The notes under the pieces are model-generated. The model worked only from the letters and a program-made list of their open reading frames with translations, did no database searches and was not told the DNA's origin. From contig PHTZ01000001.1 of NCBI GenBank assembly GCA_002813285.1, positions 4,463,501 to 4,527,500 of the forward strand: a stretch of 64,000 nucleotides of DNA, written 5' to 3'. This stretch comes from Flavobacteriaceae bacterium MAR_2009_75 (GTDB lineage: Bacteria; Bacteroidota; Bacteroidia; Flavobacteriales; Flavobacteriaceae). Positions 8,107 through 17,842 of the stretch are shown one piece after another (the stretch's first letter is position 1; each line of letters begins with the position of its first letter). The position numbers were made by a program, and so were the translations under genes.

Positions 8107-10245
8107 ATGAACTTGTATTTGAAAAGAAATATCATTGTAATTCTATGTATTACCTTTGCGCCCTTATTACAAAGCCAAAATTTACCTATGACCCAAGTTG
8201 TCGCACCGATTGCCAAGAAAATTCCACATAAATTAGAAAAACATGGCGATATAAGAATTGACCCTTACTACTGGCTTAATGACCGGGAAAACCAAGAGGT
8301 TGTTGAGTATTTGGAAGCCGAGAATGATTTCTACAATAAAAGTACCGAGCATACCAAAGAATTTCAGAAAAAGCTGTTTGATGAAATGAAAGGCCGCATT
8401 AAAGAAGATGATGAATCTGTACCATATAAACAGAACGGCTATTGGTATATTACACGATATGAATTAGGAAAGGAATACCCGATATACTCAAGAAAAAAAG
8501 AAACCTTGGATGCCAAAGAAGAAATTATGTTCAATGGTAACGAAATGGCGAGAGACCATGAATATTTTAGTATTGGTGGCATTGCGATAAGCCCCGATAA
8601 TAAATTAGCGGCTTTTGGCGTAGATACGGTATCTAGACGTCAGTATACCATTCAGATAAAAAACTTGGAAACTGGTGAGATTCTTACCGATAAAATCGAG
8701 AATACCACCGGCGGATCGGTTTGGGCAAATGATAATAAGACGCTTTTTTATACCCAGAAAGACCCGATTACCCTTCGTTCAGATAAAATTTACAAGCATA
8801 AACTAGGGGTTCAAGCCAGTAATGATGAGTTGGTATTTCATGAGCAAGATGAAACTTTTGGCACCTATGTCTATAAATCGAAATCAAAGAAGTATATAAT
8901 TGTTGGGTCTTATAGTACGCTAACTTCAGAATATCAAACCTTACTTTCAGATTTTCCGGATGGTGATTTAAAAATGTTTTCCTCTAGAAAGAGAGGTTTA
9001 GAGTACGGCATTTCACACTATGGTGACCATTGGTACGTTTTGACGAATAAAGATTCGGCTACCAATTTCAAATTGATGAAAGTTAATGAAGATCACACTT
9101 CATCTGAAAATTGGAAAGAATTTATTCCCCATAGAGACGATGTACTGCTTGAAGATATCGATATTTTCAAAGATTATTACGTGGTTTCGGAACGAGAAAA
9201 CGGACTAAATAAAATAAAAATTGTACGGTGGAATGGTGATGAGAGCTATTACTTACCATTTGAAAGTGAAACCTATACCGCCGGGGTGAGCAGAAACCCT
9301 GACTTTGATACCGATATTTTAAGATATGCCTATAATTCTATGGCTACCCCGAACTCGGTCATAGATTTTGACATGGGTACTCGCCAAAAGACTGTGAAAA
9401 AAGAGCAAGAGGTTCTTGGAGGTAAATTTGATAAAGAAAATTACGTTGAAAAAAGATTATGGGCTACGGCCAGAGACGGTGAAAAAATACCAATGTCTCT
9501 TGTGTACCATAAGAATACGGTGCTCAACTCTAACACTCCCATACTTCAATATGCCTATGGTTCTTATGGGCACACTATCGACCCCTATTTTTCAACTGTA
9601 AGATTAAGTCTTCTAGACCGCGGTTTTGTGTACGCGATAGCTCATATCAGGGGTGGTGAATATTTGGGTAGAAAATGGTACGAAGACGGTAAATTGCTAA
9701 AAAAAATGAACACCTTCACCGATTTTATAGATTGTTCAAAAGTTTTGATTGCAGAGGGCTATACCAGTGCAGGTCATCTTTATGCTATGGGAGGTTCTGC
9801 CGGCGGGTTGTTGATGGGCGCTATTAATAACATGGCCCCCGAAATATATAACGGCATCATAGCGGCCGTACCTTTTGTTGATGTTGTGACTACTATGTTA
9901 GATGAATCTATACCTCTAACTACCGGTGAATATGATGAATGGGGTAACCCCAATGAAAAAGAATATTATCAGTACATGAAGTCTTATTCACCTTATGATC
10001 AAGTGAAGATCCAGGCTTACCCGAATATACTGGTTACAACAGGTTTTCATGATTCACAGGTGCAGTATTTTGAACCGGCAAAATGGGTAGCAAAGTTACG
10101 CGAAATGAAAACCGATAATAAACTTTTGCTTTTTGATATTAATATGGATGCAGGTCATGGTGGAGCTTCGGGGCGCTTTGAAGCACTAAAGGAAGTAGCC
10201 AAAGAATATGCATTTTTATTGGATTTGGAAGGGAAAATCGACTAA
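8107..10245 (+). CDS. ptrB: Oligopeptidase B (S9 prolyl-oligopeptidase family), secreted
   Basis: 712 aa. An N-terminal hydrophobic signal (IIVILCITFAPLLQSQ) suggests export to the periplasm. A seven-bladed propeller domain follows (about 60-430), then the alpha/beta-hydrolase domain. The catalytic triad is visible: S564 in GGSAGGLL, D649 in GFHDSQVQYFEP and H684 in DAGHGGASGR. GFVYAIAHIRGG and the TTGEYDEWGNP segment are characteristic of oligopeptidase B, which cleaves peptides after Lys or Arg. The 60-base gap to the divergent ybaB gene must hold both promoters. Confidence 0.92.
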   Translation: MNLYLKRNIIVILCITFAPLLQSQNLPMTQVVAPIAKKIPHKLEKHGDIRIDPYYWLNDRENQEVVEYLEAENDFYNKSTEHTKEFQKKLFDEMKGRIKEDDESVPYKQNGYWYITRYELGKEYPIYSRKKETLDAKEEIMFNGNEMARDHEYFSIGGIAISPDNKLAAFGVDTVSRRQYTIQIKNLETGEILTDKIENTTGGSVWANDNKTLFYTQKDPITLRSDKIYKHKLGVQASNDELVFHEQDETFGTYVYKSKSKKYIIVGSYSTLTSEYQTLLSDFPDGDLKMFSSRKRGLEYGISHYGDHWYVLTNKDSATNFKLMKVNEDHTSSENWKEFIPHRDDVLLEDIDIFKDYYVVSERENGLNKIKIVRWNGDESYYLPFESETYTAGVSRNPDFDTDILRYAYNSMATPNSVIDFDMGTRQKTVKKEQEVLGGKFDKENYVEKRLWATARDGEKIPMSLVYHKNTVLNSNTPILQYAYGSYGHTIDPYFSTVRLSLLDRGFVYAIAHIRGGEYLGRKWYEDGKLLKKMNTFTDFIDCSKVLIAEGYTSAGHLYAMGGSAGGLLMGAINNMAPEIYNGIIAAVPFVDVVTTMLDESIPLTTGEYDEWGNPNEKEYYQYMKSYSPYDQVKIQAYPNILVTTGFHDSQVQYFEPAKWVAKLREMKTDNKLLLFDINMDAGHGGASGRFEALKEVAKEYAFLLDLEGKID

Positions 10246-10259
10246 TCGAAAAAAAATAG

Positions 10260-10267
10260 TAATTTTG
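10260..10267 (+). promoter_or_regulatory. Putative -7 element (TAATTTTG)
   Basis: An exact TAnnTTTG match 58 bases upstream of the cysteine-synthase-like start, just after the oligopeptidase stop. Confidence 0.45.
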
Positions 10268-10325
10268 CCTCAAGGAAAATGTAGAAAGTTCAACACTTTC
10301 TCATTTTACAAACTAGACATCCTTT

Positions 10326-11369
10326 ATGGAACAAAAGATTAAAGCTTACGATAATATTTTAGAACTCGTAGGCAATACTCCCCTCGTTAGATTGAATAAA
10401 ATTACCAAAGGTTTTACCGGTAATTTTTTTGCAAAAGTAGAATCATTTAATCCAGGCCATTCTTCAAAAGATCGCATTGCAATGCATATTATTGAAGAGG
10501 CAGAACGTAAAGGTCTTCTTAAAGAAGGTAGTACCATTATTGAAACTACCTCAGGTAATACTGGGTTTAGTATAGCTATGGTCAGTATCATTAAGGGGTA
10601 TGATTGCATATTGGCGGTAAGCTCAAAATCTTCGAGAGACAAAATCGATATGTTGCGTTCAATGGGTGCAACCGTATATGTTTGTCCAGCGCATGTTAGT
10701 GCTGATGATCCCAGGTCGTACTATGAAGTGGCTAAAAGATTGCATCAAGAAACTAAAGGTTCGATTTACATCAACCAATATTTCAATGAACTAAATACTG
10801 AAGCTCATTACGCATCTACAGGTCCTGAGATTTGGGAGCAAACCGGTGGTCAAATTACCCATTTGGTGGCTTGTAGCGGAACAGGGGGTACGATTTCAGG
10901 TACTTCTAGGTTTTTAAAAGAACAGAACCCTAATGTTGAAGTTATTGGGGTAGATGCCTATGGATCGGTTCTTAAGAAATACCATGAAACACGAGAGTTC
11001 GACAGCAAAGAAATTTATCCATACCGTATCGAGGGTTTAGGCAAGAATCTAATTCCGGCGGCCACTGATTTCGATATGATCGATGAATTCATAAAGGTTA
11101 CCGATTCTGAGAGTGCCCATACTGCACGAGAAATCGCCAAGACCGAAGGCATATTTGCCGGTTACACAAGCGGAGCGGTAATGCAGGCGCTTAAACAACT
11201 CAATGAAGCAGGTAGATTTAAATCCGATGATAATGTTGTGGTTATTTTCCCGGACCATGGATCACGCTACATGAGCAAGGTTTATAGTGATCAATGGATG
11301 GAAGACCAAGGTTTCTTTGATACTAAGAAGGTCGAAGAAACTCAGAAGATACAATACATAAAAGAATAA
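10326..11369 (+). CDS. Fold-type II PLP enzyme: cysteine/cystathionine/cysteate synthase-like
   Basis: 347 aa. The frame [13 protein letters not shown] opens the cysteine synthase/CBS family. The PLP lysine is K48 in [11 protein letters not shown], where the usual NPGGSVKDR is altered. TTSGNTG is the substrate loop and GTGGT holds the phosphate. The C-terminus [18 protein letters not shown] resembles cystathionine beta-synthases and lacks a CBS regulatory domain. The reaction is a beta-replacement on serine or an activated serine; the nucleophile (sulfide, homocysteine or sulfite) cannot be read from sequence. The next gene on the same strand encodes an alpha-oxoamine synthase, which raises the possibility of cysteate production for sulfonolipids. 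Confidence 0.85.
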   Translation: MEQKIKAYDNILELVGNTPLVRLNKITKGFTGNFFAKVESFNPGHSSKDRIAMHIIEEAERKGLLKEGSTIIETTSGNTGFSIAMVSIIKGYDCILAVSSKSSRDKIDMLRSMGATVYVCPAHVSADDPRSYYEVAKRLHQETKGSIYINQYFNELNTEAHYASTGPEIWEQTGGQITHLVACSGTGGTISGTSRFLKEQNPNVEVIGVDAYGSVLKKYHETREFDSKEIYPYRIEGLGKNLIPAATDFDMIDEFIKVTDSESAHTAREIAKTEGIFAGYTSGAVMQALKQLNEAGRFKSDDNVVVIFPDHGSRYMSKVYSDQWMEDQGFFDTKKVEETQKIQYIKE

Positions 11370-11395
11370 TATTTTCCTGTGAGGTCATAAAAAGC

Positions 11396-11423
11396 AGCAA
11401 CCCGAAAGGTCGTTGCTTTTTTT
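11396..11423 (+). terminator. Rho-independent terminator after the cysteine-synthase-like gene
   Basis: AGCAAC and GTTGCT pair around an inner CC-GAAA-GG, followed directly by seven T residues. It suggests that the oxoamine synthase gene, which has its own -7 element, is transcribed separately. Confidence 0.75.
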
Positions 11424-11460
11424 GTACATCAATTATTTATGAATTTCGTGCTGAAAATCA

Positions 11461-11468
11461 TACTTTTG
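11461..11468 (+). promoter_or_regulatory. Putative -7 element (TACTTTTG)
   Basis: TACTTTTGC matches TAnnTTTG exactly, 23 bases upstream of the oxoamine synthase ATG and downstream of the preceding terminator. Confidence 0.55.
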
Positions 11469-11491
11469 CAGGCAGAACTTAATCGAAACGA

Positions 11492-12751
11492 ATGCGAGAT
11501 TTATTTGATAGAATTTTAGACAACAAGGGGCCATTGGGAAAATGGGCATCACAGGCAGAGGGTTATTTCGTTTTTCCTAAACTTGAAGGGCCTATTTCTA
11601 ACCGAATGAAGTTTCAAGGTAAAGATGTAATTACTTGGAGTATCAACGATTACCTCGGTCTGGCAAATTTGCCTGAAATAAAGAAAGTAGACGGTGAAGC
11701 TGCGGCCGAATATGGTGCCGCTTACCCTATGGGAGCTCGAATGATGAGTGGTCACACCGATTTTCACGAACAATTGCAGCAAGAACTCGCTGATTTTGTA
11801 GATAAAGAATCTGCTTATTTATTGAATTTCGGCTATCAGGGAATGGTTTCTGCTATAGATGCCTTGGTGTCGAAAGATGATATCATAGTGTATGATGTTG
11901 ATTCCCATGCCTGTATTATCGATGGTGTGAGACTGCATATGGGCAAGCGTTTTACCTTTAAGCACAATGATATTGATAGTCTTGAAAAAAATCTCGAGCG
12001 TGCTACCAAAATGGCCGAGCAAACTGGTGGTGGTATCTTGGTGATTTCAGAAGGTGTTTTTGGCATGCGTGGAGAGCAAGGCAAACTAAAGGAGATAGTT
12101 GCACTTAAAGAAAAGTATAACTTTAGGCTTTTTGTTGATGACGCTCATGGTTTCGGTACCCTTGGTAAGACCGGTGCAGGTGCAGGTCAAGAACAGGGGG
12201 TTCAAGATGGTATAGACGTTTATTTTGCAACCTTTGCAAAGTCGATGGCAAGTATTGGAGCGTTTTTGGCTGCTGACAAGCAAATCATTGATTACTTAAA
12301 ATATAACTTACGTTCTCAAATGTTCGCTAAGTCGTTACCTATGATTTATGTTAAGGGAGCGCTGAAAAGGCTTGATATGTTACGAACCATGCCAGAACTT
12401 AAGGCGAAATTATGGGAGAATGTAAATGCATTGCAAAATGGTTTGACCAGTAGAGGTTTTAACATTGGTGATACCAATAGTTGTGTTACCCCGGTTTATT
12501 TAAACGGCAGTATACCGGAAGCTATGGCGTTGGTAAAAGATTTACGTGAAAATTACGGAATCTTCTGTTCTATAGTTGTATACCCAGTAATACCTAAAGG
12601 GTTGATTCTGTTACGTATGATTCCTACAGCAACACATACCTTGGTAGATATCGAGGAGACGTTGGAGGCATTTTCTGCAATTAGAGAACGCCTAGAGAAC
12701 GGTACTTATAAAAAGCTATCAGCTGCAGTTGCCGCTGCAATGGGAGAATAG
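11492..12751 (+). CDS. Alpha-oxoamine synthase (serine palmitoyltransferase / cysteate acyltransferase-like)
   Basis: 419 aa, fold-type I PLP enzyme. Conserved residues are H139 (VDSHACIIDG), D216 and H219 (FVDDAHGFGTLG) and the PLP lysine K250 (FATFAKSMAS). NDYLGL and MMSGHTDFHEQLQQELADF are family signatures. Enzymes of this group condense an amino acid with acyl-CoA or acyl-ACP: glycine (KBL), alanine (BioF), serine (SPT) or cysteate (capnine synthesis in gliding flavobacteria). No bio or tdh genes are nearby, so a lipid-base role is favoured over biotin or threonine catabolism. The Ala-rich tail (KKLSAAVAAAMGE) is unusual. Confidence 0.87.
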   Translation: MRDLFDRILDNKGPLGKWASQAEGYFVFPKLEGPISNRMKFQGKDVITWSINDYLGLANLPEIKKVDGEAAAEYGAAYPMGARMMSGHTDFHEQLQQELADFVDKESAYLLNFGYQGMVSAIDALVSKDDIIVYDVDSHACIIDGVRLHMGKRFTFKHNDIDSLEKNLERATKMAEQTGGGILVISEGVFGMRGEQGKLKEIVALKEKYNFRLFVDDAHGFGTLGKTGAGAGQEQGVQDGIDVYFATFAKSMASIGAFLAADKQIIDYLKYNLRSQMFAKSLPMIYVKGALKRLDMLRTMPELKAKLWENVNALQNGLTSRGFNIGDTNSCVTPVYLNGSIPEAMALVKDLRENYGIFCSIVVYPVIPKGLILLRMIPTATHTLVDIEETLEAFSAIRERLENGTYKKLSAAVAAAMGE

Positions 12752-12771
12752 TGCGATAAGAAATATAGACT

Positions 12772-12803
12772 AAAAGGCCTTTCAAATTTTTGAAAGGCCT
12801 TTT
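12772..12803. terminator. Bidirectional terminator between convergent genes
   Basis: A perfect 15-bp inverted repeat (AAAAGGCCTTTCAAA and its complement) has a 2-base centre. It ends in T-runs on both strands, and serves the oxoamine synthase gene (+) and the 165-aa protein gene (-). Confidence 0.9.
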
Positions 12804-12807
12804 GTTT

Positions 12808-13305
12808 TTACGCTGCTATTTGAAGATTTTTTTGAATGAATTCTTTCCAGCTTTTCAAGGAACTTAATTCACTATAAAGAGGTAAATTATCATCAGTATT
12901 AAAGAATTCTATGCTTATCTCAGACCCTTGCGCCGAAAAAGGTAAAAGGTTCAGTTCAAGCTTATCCACCATAAAACTTCGTTTCTTATCACGATTTATT
13001 ACTTTATCTGTTTGAATTATTTTACAATCCTTTATTTCATTAAGTGCAATGCGATATTCTTTAGCAAAGTTTTTCCCTTCCTTATAAAAGAATAGAAAAT
13101 TATTTTTTGCATCAACGCCAATGGCGAAGTTGGTGAATATTTCAAACTTGCCTAATTCGTATCCATTGTCGGTAGCCATTGATTGAATGACTTTAAATAA
13201 TTTTTTCTGCCTTTTGCTTTTCCCTCTAAAAAGAAAAACGAACGGTAGTATACATATGATTAAAATTACTGCGCACACGAGCGCACTACCAAAATCTGTA
13301 TTCAT
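12808..13305 (-). CDS. Membrane-anchored protein of unknown function
   Basis: 165 aa. One N-terminal transmembrane helix (ALVCAVILIICILPFVFLF) is followed by a basic stop-transfer stretch (RGKSKRQKK) and a mixed alpha/beta domain (about 35-160) probably in the cytoplasm. I do not recognise the family. It lies alone between a terminator and a small hypothetical gene. No catalytic motif is visible. Confidence 0.7.
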   Translation of the reverse strand: MNTDFGSALVCAVILIICILPFVFLFRGKSKRQKKLFKVIQSMATDNGYELGKFEIFTNFAIGVDAKNNFLFFYKEGKNFAKEYRIALNEIKDCKIIQTDKVINRDKKRSFMVDKLELNLLPFSAQGSEISIEFFNTDDNLPLYSELSSLKSWKEFIQKNLQIAA

Positions 13306-13409
13306 GGGTGTTTTTTTAAATAATAAAATTGATGATTTGCGCCAATAGGTATTTACCCGGCGTTTATTTTGTTCAGTCGAACGAGAACGAATTTTTTAGA
13401 GAAGAAATG

Positions 13410-13778
13410 TTACCAGAAATAGTGGAAAGGAAAGATTATGTCACATTTTCGTAAGCGGATAAGAAGCTGGTTCGAAAATTTTAAATAAGACCTAAATTTG
13501 GCTATATATTGATTTTCGTTATGTTTTTCGCTAGTAATTAAATTAAAAGGTTTTTTTATTTTAATTAGTGACGATGTAGCTAAATTTTCACTGCTTGAAT
13601 CAATTTCAAGAAGTGTACAATTAAATTTAACCTGAGAATGATGAACAAAGAGCTCTTTCTTTGAGTGTGGGTTTACTTTAGCAAACGAATTATCATTAAG
13701 TTTTGATAACATACCTAATGACAGCTGCAAGATAGCAACCAAGAAAATTCCGAAAAGTGGCTTAGTAAGCTTGCCCAT
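13410..13778 (-). CDS. Small hypothetical protein with N-terminal hydrophobic segment
   Basis: 122 aa. Residues 5-25 form a signal peptide or membrane anchor (PLFGIFLVAILQLSLGML). The rest is basic, with Lys-, Asn- and Phe-rich stretches, and shows no known motif. There is no overlapping better ORF, and the initiator context is A-rich as in neighbouring genes, but coding status rests only on the open frame and the plausible signal sequence. Confidence 0.45.
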   Translation of the reverse strand: MGKLTKPLFGIFLVAILQLSLGMLSKLNDNSFAKVNPHSKKELFVHHSQVKFNCTLLEIDSSSENLATSSLIKIKKPFNLITSEKHNENQYIAKFRSYLKFSNQLLIRLRKCDIIFPFHYFW

Positions 13779-13847
13779 TGTGCAAAATTAGTCGAGCGGA
13801 AATCAAAATTACTAACTCATATGTTAATTTATACAAAATAGAAACCC

Positions 13848-15308
13848 TTAAATTTTAAGGGTCCTATTTACCTCTTCAAAGGCTTGAGCCTTATCTGCCA
13901 GAACCACTAAGGTATCATCTGCCAAAATCTCGGTGCTTCCGTTTGGTGTGATATAGCTATTGTCTCTAATGATCATGGCGATTATCGCATTCTTTGGAAA
14001 ACTGAGGTCGACTATCTTTTTATCTACAGCAAAACAGTTTTTTGTTACGGTTATCTCTCTCATTTCGGCCTTTGGGTTTTCGGTCATTAACAAGTCGGTC
14101 GCCGTCAGTTTTTTGGCTTTTTCGGGTAATGCAACATGAAGCCATTTCGCAATAAGTGAGAGGGTCGTACCCTGAATTAGTACAGAAGTTACAGATATAA
14201 AAAAAACGATATTAAATATCATATTGGCTTTTTCAATACCTGCCAAAAGAGGATAGGTTGCAAATACAATGGGTACCGCCCCCCTTAAGCCTACCCAAGA
14301 AATATAAAGACGTCTTCTCATTTTCATTTTAAAGAAAATCAAACTGATGAACACTCCTATAGGTCGAGCGATAAGAATCAAAAATACCGAAATGAGAAGG
14401 CCAATACCAAATATCGGTACTACCTGACCTGGGAATACTAGTAGGCCTAACGTAAGAAAGAGCACGATTTGCATAAGCCATGCGAGCCCATCATAGACTT
14501 TTAAAATGGTTTTTTTGTGTATTAAATCTTGGTTTCCTAAGTATACGGCACAGATATAAATAGCAAGAAATCCGTTACCACCTAAACTATTGGTAGCAGA
14601 AAAAGTAATGAACATTAACGAAATGACCAGTACGGGATAAAGTCCTTCAAAATCAAGTTTTATTTTATTTATAATCAGTTTGCTGAGTTTACCGAATATA
14701 AAACCGGCAATACCACCAAGAATCATTTGCTGTAAGAGCATTGGTATTACCGAAAAAATGCTTTGATCTTGATTGACTACCAATGTTAAAAAGGCTATAG
14801 TCAATACATAGGCCATTGGGTCGTTACTACCGCTCTCTAGTTCTAAGGTAGGTCTCAAATTGGTCTTCAGGGCAAGGCTTTTAGAGCGTAAGATTGAAAA
14901 AACTGCTGCCGCATCGGTCGATGAAACTATCGAACCTAAAAGCATGCTTTCGTAAATGGTAAAATCGGTTATCAGCCAAACAAAGGTTCCCAAAGATAAG
15001 GCCGTGAGTAAAACACCTAATGTTGATAAGGCAATGCCCTCACGTAAAACGGGTTTAATCGAGTTCCAGTTAGTGTCTAACCCTCCTGAAAAAAGTATAA
15101 AATTCAATGAAACAAGTCCAATAAATTGTGCAGTCTTAGGATCATTAAATTGAATTCCTCCAAGTCCGTCAGAGCCCGCAAGCATACCAATGGCAAGAAA
15201 GAAAAGCAATATGGGTACTCCAAACTTGTAAGAAGTTTTTCCTGCAATAATACTGATCAACAACAATAATGACCCGACTAGAACAATATTTTCTATGGTT
15301 AGATTCAT
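13848..15308 (-). CDS. K+/H+ antiporter of the CPA1 family with TrkA-C domain
   Basis: 486 aa. About 12 transmembrane helices span residues 5-385. The CPA1 core motifs are seen in SSTDAAAVFSILRS and LELESGSNDPMAYVLTI, including the Asp pair needed for ion exchange, and in WVGLRGAVPIVFA. A cytoplasmic TrkA-C-like domain (about 400-486: KNCFAVDKKIVDLSF, PNGSTEILADDTLVVLADK) indicates a NhaP2/CvrA-type potassium/proton antiporter. It exports K+ in exchange for protons at the inner membrane. No regulator is adjacent. Confidence 0.9.
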   Translation of the reverse strand: MNLTIENIVLVGSLLLLISIIAGKTSYKFGVPILLFFLAIGMLAGSDGLGGIQFNDPKTAQFIGLVSLNFILFSGGLDTNWNSIKPVLREGIALSTLGVLLTALSLGTFVWLITDFTIYESMLLGSIVSSTDAAAVFSILRSKSLALKTNLRPTLELESGSNDPMAYVLTIAFLTLVVNQDQSIFSVIPMLLQQMILGGIAGFIFGKLSKLIINKIKLDFEGLYPVLVISLMFITFSATNSLGGNGFLAIYICAVYLGNQDLIHKKTILKVYDGLAWLMQIVLFLTLGLLVFPGQVVPIFGIGLLISVFLILIARPIGVFISLIFFKMKMRRRLYISWVGLRGAVPIVFATYPLLAGIEKANMIFNIVFFISVTSVLIQGTTLSLIAKWLHVALPEKAKKLTATDLLMTENPKAEMREITVTKNCFAVDKKIVDLSFPKNAIIAMIIRDNSYITPNGSTEILADDTLVVLADKAQAFEEVNRTLKI

Positions 15309-15462
15309 TGGGTTTTATCTTGAGATTTAAATCGTATTAGCTGATATAATTTTGAAAAATCAATTTTATAGGTTTTTTACTACAAAATAAATAAGATTTT
15401 ATAACAATTTGATGTTCATGGCGTTATATAGTTTAACCCTCGCGCTTCAAACTTTTGAGGTC

Positions 15463-17541
15463 ATGAAACAGTTGAATATTTCTCGTGTAAAAATACCATT
15501 TACAATTAGTATAATGGTTCTTTTTCTATGGCTAATTGGTAAATCTGATTCTTCAGCTTCACCACTTTCAGAAGTAGTTGTTTCCGATTTAAACCTACTT
15601 ACTCACTTTTATGAAGATACAACTGACTGCAAATACAGAAATACTAATGAATGTATTGATTACCTGAGTGAGAAGGCGAGTGAGCTATTTCGTAAAAAAC
15701 CTGACGAAGCCTATTCAATAGGAGAGCAGTTAGTGTTATTGGGCGAAACCAATAATTTAGAGATTTGCATAGCAAAGGGGAAAGAAGTTATGGCTCGTGC
15801 CTCTATGAATAAAACGGTAAACGTCAGCAGCTTTCGAATGGCAAAAGAAGCCCTTGATTACGCCCTGAAAATTAAAGCAGATACTGTTTATCTAGATTGT
15901 ATTAACATTCTAGGCTTAGGCCATTTTAGAAAAAAAGAATATCACAAGGTCTTTCAATACAATCAAATGGGGCTTGAATTTGCTAAGAAAGCCAATATTA
16001 AGGATAGAAGGTTAAGGTTCACGACAAATGCAGGGGTAATACTTCTAAAAGTTGGAGAATACGATAAAGCACTTAAATATTTTGATGAAGCTCTAAACTT
16101 ATCGACAACTAATAAAGAATCGATACAGTTGGCCAAACTTCATATGAACAAAGCCGATCTATTTTATTACCAAAAAAAATATGATTTAGCAGAAAGAGAA
16201 ATTTCAACATCTCTACAAGTTTTAGATGGGTTCGAAAATCAACTTATAGAAACTGAGGCAAATTTAATTCGAGGAAAAATTAGCTTTAAGAAAGGTGATT
16301 TGTTAGGTGCAAAAAATTATTACGATAAAGCCGATAAGTTGCTTGTAAACTGGCAAGATTATAAACGATTGGCCCAAGTAAACCTTGGTTTTTCCGGTAT
16401 TGCTCTTAAAAATAGTAAGTTAAAAGAGGCAGAAAAATATGCTCTTATTGCTAGTAAATATTCAAATACATCGAACTATAATAATGGCAAGTTAGAGTCA
16501 TCGAAACTACTTCATCAAATTAATTCACATCTTAAAAACTATGAACGCGCTAGCAAGTACCTGCTCACTCATACGCATTTGTTAGATTCTCTTGAGGTAG
16601 CTGAAAACCAAACCAAAGTGAGAATCAAGTTGGTAGAGATGAATTTAAAACAGAAACAAGATCAAGCGAAAGCCGAAGAGAGAATAAATAAGAGACGCCA
16701 AAACTTTATATTATATGCGACAGTATTTTTGTTATTGATATTGGTGGGCATCACACTTATAATTATGCAGAATGAGAGAAAGCAGAGGGTTTTAAATAGG
16801 AGTCTATACGTGAGTAAAATGGAGCTTGAAAAACAATCGTTGATATTGAGCCAAAGCAATGATGATAAAAGTAAACTTTTTTCTATCATAAGCCATGATT
16901 TGAAAGGTCCTATGAACTCATTCAAAGAATTGGTTAAGATGTACAACAGGGGGGTGATTTCAAAACAAGAAATAGACATGTTCGCACCTCAGTTTGAAAA
17001 TAAAATAGATGGTATTTTATTGACTCTAAATAATTTGTTGACTTGGGGAAAGAATCAAATGGGCGGAATCAAAACTGAGCCAGTCAACATCAATTTACAT
17101 GATTTAGCAGCTACTAATATTTCTCTTTTATCAGAGATTGCCCAGAAAAAATCTATAGAATTGGTCAATCAGCTCAGTGTAAAAAGTAATGCATGGGCCG
17201 ATAGAGACCAAATAGATATAGTTATTAGAAATTTGCTGAGCAATGCCATAAAATTCACGAAAGAAAATGGAGTGATTACCATTTACGCCAGTAATATGAA
17301 TGATAAATGGCAGGTCTGCGTTCAAGATTCAGGAATTGGCATGAGTGAAGAAACTGTTGCTCGAATATTTAATGATGATTCTAGTTTTACTACCTATGGT
17401 ACTAAGGGTGAAAAAGGTACCGGATTGGGTTTAATGGTCTGCAAAGAAATGGTCTTGAACAACAAAGGAGATATTTGGGTCGATAGTAAAATAGGTAGTG
17501 GCTCAAAATTCTATTTTACAGTGCCTAAGCTTATACCATAA
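15463..17541 (+). CDS. TPR-containing sensor histidine kinase (first of tandem pair)
   Basis: About 692 aa from the ATG at 15463, chosen because it begins a signal/anchor sequence (VKIPFTISIMVLFLWLIG); an earlier in-frame start at 15409 is less likely. The order is: signal anchor, a periplasmic run of tetratricopeptide repeats (about 45-385), a coiled stretch, a transmembrane helix (FILYATVFLLLILVGITLIIM), then HisKA with H478 in FSIISHDLKGPMNSF, the N box (IVIRNLLSNAIKFT) and G boxes (DSGIGMS, GTGLGLMVCKEM). It should autophosphorylate in response to an unknown input bound by the TPRs. No response regulator gene is adjacent. Confidence 0.88.
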   Translation: MKQLNISRVKIPFTISIMVLFLWLIGKSDSSASPLSEVVVSDLNLLTHFYEDTTDCKYRNTNECIDYLSEKASELFRKKPDEAYSIGEQLVLLGETNNLEICIAKGKEVMARASMNKTVNVSSFRMAKEALDYALKIKADTVYLDCINILGLGHFRKKEYHKVFQYNQMGLEFAKKANIKDRRLRFTTNAGVILLKVGEYDKALKYFDEALNLSTTNKESIQLAKLHMNKADLFYYQKKYDLAEREISTSLQVLDGFENQLIETEANLIRGKISFKKGDLLGAKNYYDKADKLLVNWQDYKRLAQVNLGFSGIALKNSKLKEAEKYALIASKYSNTSNYNNGKLESSKLLHQINSHLKNYERASKYLLTHTHLLDSLEVAENQTKVRIKLVEMNLKQKQDQAKAEERINKRRQNFILYATVFLLLILVGITLIIMQNERKQRVLNRSLYVSKMELEKQSLILSQSNDDKSKLFSIISHDLKGPMNSFKELVKMYNRGVISKQEIDMFAPQFENKIDGILLTLNNLLTWGKNQMGGIKTEPVNINLHDLAATNISLLSEIAQKKSIELVNQLSVKSNAWADRDQIDIVIRNLLSNAIKFTKENGVITIYASNMNDKWQVCVQDSGIGMSEETVARIFNDDSSFTTYGTKGEKGTGLGLMVCKEMVLNNKGDIWVDSKIGSGSKFYFTVPKLIP

Positions 17542-17842
17542 TATTAAGGGGGTTAAAGGCAGACGTGCTGTTATTCTGTTTATATTTTCTTTCTACTTCC
17601 CCTTAAAACAGATTATTCCTATTACTTATCAATTATTAGACTTCTAGAGGTGAGAGAATTTTTATAATTTTATATGTGATGAATGGGTATCTATCAAATC
17701 TGTGAGATTTTAACTTTTCACTGGAATTGATTTAAAATTTTTAATTTACCTTCAAAAGGTGCAACCAAAAGTTTTTGAAGGCTTGTGGTATATGTACCGT
17801 CTGCAGTTTAGTCTTCAAGAATTTCTACCCAAACCGCTAGTG
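17542..17842. other. 301-base gap between the two kinase genes
   Basis: AT-rich spacer with no ORF of note. TTAAGGGG at 17544-17551 and CCCCTTAA at 17599-17606 are perfect complements that could close a long-loop hairpin, but without a T-run, so I do not call a terminator. A long T/A-rich stretch before the second gene may hold its promoter, but no clean TAnnTTTG was found. Confidence 0.4.

Noticed and set aside
17544-17606. TTAAGGGG...CCCCTTAA inverted repeat after the first kinase gene as a terminator
   Set aside because: The loop is 47 bases and no T-run follows.
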